A DNA stretch of 13,573 nucleotides, from NCBI GenBank assembly GCA_027080315.1, contig JALWSI010000195.1, forward strand, positions 1 through 13,573. Direction: 5' to 3'. This DNA comes from a bacterium. GTDB taxonomy: Bacteria; Thermosulfidibacterota; Thermosulfidibacteria; Thermosulfidibacterales; JALWSI01. A program made the translations under genes and the position numbers. Positions 13,023 through 13,573 of this stretch are shown here, one piece after another. How positions within the stretch are numbered: position 1 is the first letter of the stretch; each line of letters starts with the position of its first letter. The notes beneath the pieces are model-generated. The model searched no databases, was not told where the DNA came from, and saw only the letters and a list, made by a program, of their open reading frames with translations.

Positions 13023-13573
13023 CGTTCCGATGGACTGTTTGTCAGAAGAAGGATGTGGGCAGGTATGTTTCTCGTCTTCTTTTCTCTTTTTGTGGTCTCT
13101 TCTGTGGCTGTGGCAGGGGGAGGGGATCACTATCCCAATGGTGCCGAGGGCTTCTGGGCTGGGGCTGCTCCTCCGCCAGGGTTCTATGTATTGGATTACA
13201 ACTACTTCTACTCTGCAACAGAGTATAAGGCCAACAACGGGGACACCATCAACAAGGGCCCCTTGGATGATTTTAGCCTTCACGTTTATGCTAATGTTCT
13301 CAGGCTGCTCTACATCTCAAAATATAAACTTCTGGGAGGGTATTGGGGAGCCCATGTGTTTTTGCCCTATGTGGATGTGAAGGCCTCTGCCAAAGGGTTT
13401 AAGGGTCATCAAAGGGGAATGGGTGATATTATTGTGGATCCTTTTATTCTCTCTTGGCATTTCAAGAGGGTTCATGCGGTGCTTGGCTTGGCGGATATCT
13501 ATCTTCCAACCGGAGAGTATGACAAACATAGACCTGTAAATGTGGGTAAAAACTTTTATACCATTGAGCCCGT
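13020..13573 (+). CDS. Outer-membrane protein of the MetA-pathway/phenol-degradation (PF13557-like) family, 3'-truncated
   Basis: The frame is open from ATG 13020 to the window edge, giving 184 complete codons. The N-terminus is a Sec signal peptide: RSDGLFVRRR, hydrophobic MFLVFFSLFVV, and cleavage after VAVA near residue 32. The mature part has the pattern of the PF13557 beta-barrel family: PPPGFYVLDYNYFYSA, then VLRLLYISKYKLLGGYWGAHVFLPYVD, then GMGDIIVDPFILSWHF and LADIYLPTGEYDK with VNVGKNFYTIEP. The conserved GDI..P..L.WH and PTG.YD motifs are both present. Members are outer-membrane proteins, some next to aromatic-degradation genes, and are probably channels for hydrophobic or anionic solutes; the name does not prove a phenol role here. 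It has its own promoter (12957-12985) and a consensus SD. ATG 13053 is a less likely start because it would shorten the charged region of the signal peptide. Confidence 0.78.
   Translation, partial: MRSDGLFVRRRMWAGMFLVFFSLFVVSSVAVAGGGDHYPNGAEGFWAGAAPPPGFYVLDYNYFYSATEYKANNGDTINKGPLDDFSLHVYANVLRLLYISKYKLLGGYWGAHVFLPYVDVKASAKGFKGHQRGMGDIIVDPFILSWHFKRVHAVLGLADIYLPTGEYDKHRPVNVGKNFYTIEP

Overview
The window comes from a diderm (Gram-negative-type) bacterium. It encodes a type II secretion core (GspE, GspF, GspG), two outer-membrane beta-barrel candidates with signal peptides, and the carbohydrate-binding end of a polysaccharide-export ATPase. The lineage cannot be fixed from sequence alone. Frequent TTG/GTG starts, strong purine-rich Shine-Dalgarno (SD) sites, a UPF0280 (COG2122) protein and a Fis-like protein downstream of dus would fit an anaerobic, possibly thermophilic sulfur-metabolising lineage of the Desulfobacterota/Thermodesulfobacteria kind. 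That placement is a low-confidence inference.

Layout. (1) Positions 1-1890, plus strand: the 3' end of a surface-polysaccharide operon, with a truncated Wzt-type ATPase C-terminus followed by two SAM-dependent methyltransferases. All three are joined by ATGA stop/start overlaps. (2) 1887-2696, minus: rsmA (ksgA), whose stop codon overlaps that of the second methyltransferase. (3) 2751-4658, plus: a secreted FG-GAP/VCBS-type protein with a promoter that would give a leaderless mRNA. (4) 4659-4975: a purine-rich 317-bp non-coding stretch with a good sigma70-type promoter, leading to (5) 4976-6505, an abundant-looking outer-membrane porin closed by a near-perfect intrinsic terminator. (6) 6571-7284, minus: UPF0280 family protein, divergent from (7) 7392-8613, plus: dus and a small Fis-like gene overlapping by 41 bp. 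(8) 8617-11822, minus: gspE-gspF-gspG, tightly coupled and convergent with fis over a hairpin that contains or touches both stop codons. (9) 11944-12876, plus: a family 2 glycosyltransferase of the rhamnosyltransferase type. (10) 13020 to the end, plus: the N-terminal part of an outer-membrane protein of the MetA-pathway/phenol-degradation (PF13557-like) family.

Most of the window serves the cell envelope: glycan modification and export, glycosyl transfer, type II secretion, porins and a secreted repeat protein. It is interspersed with RNA-modification housekeeping genes (rsmA, dus). I found no CRISPR array, transposon, tRNA, rRNA, phage gene or recognisable defence system. The points most worth a second look are the dus-fis pair outside its textbook setting, the leaderless or near-leaderless starts, the methyltransferase pair beside a Wzt carbohydrate-binding domain, and the FG-GAP protein with a FlgT-like N-terminal region.
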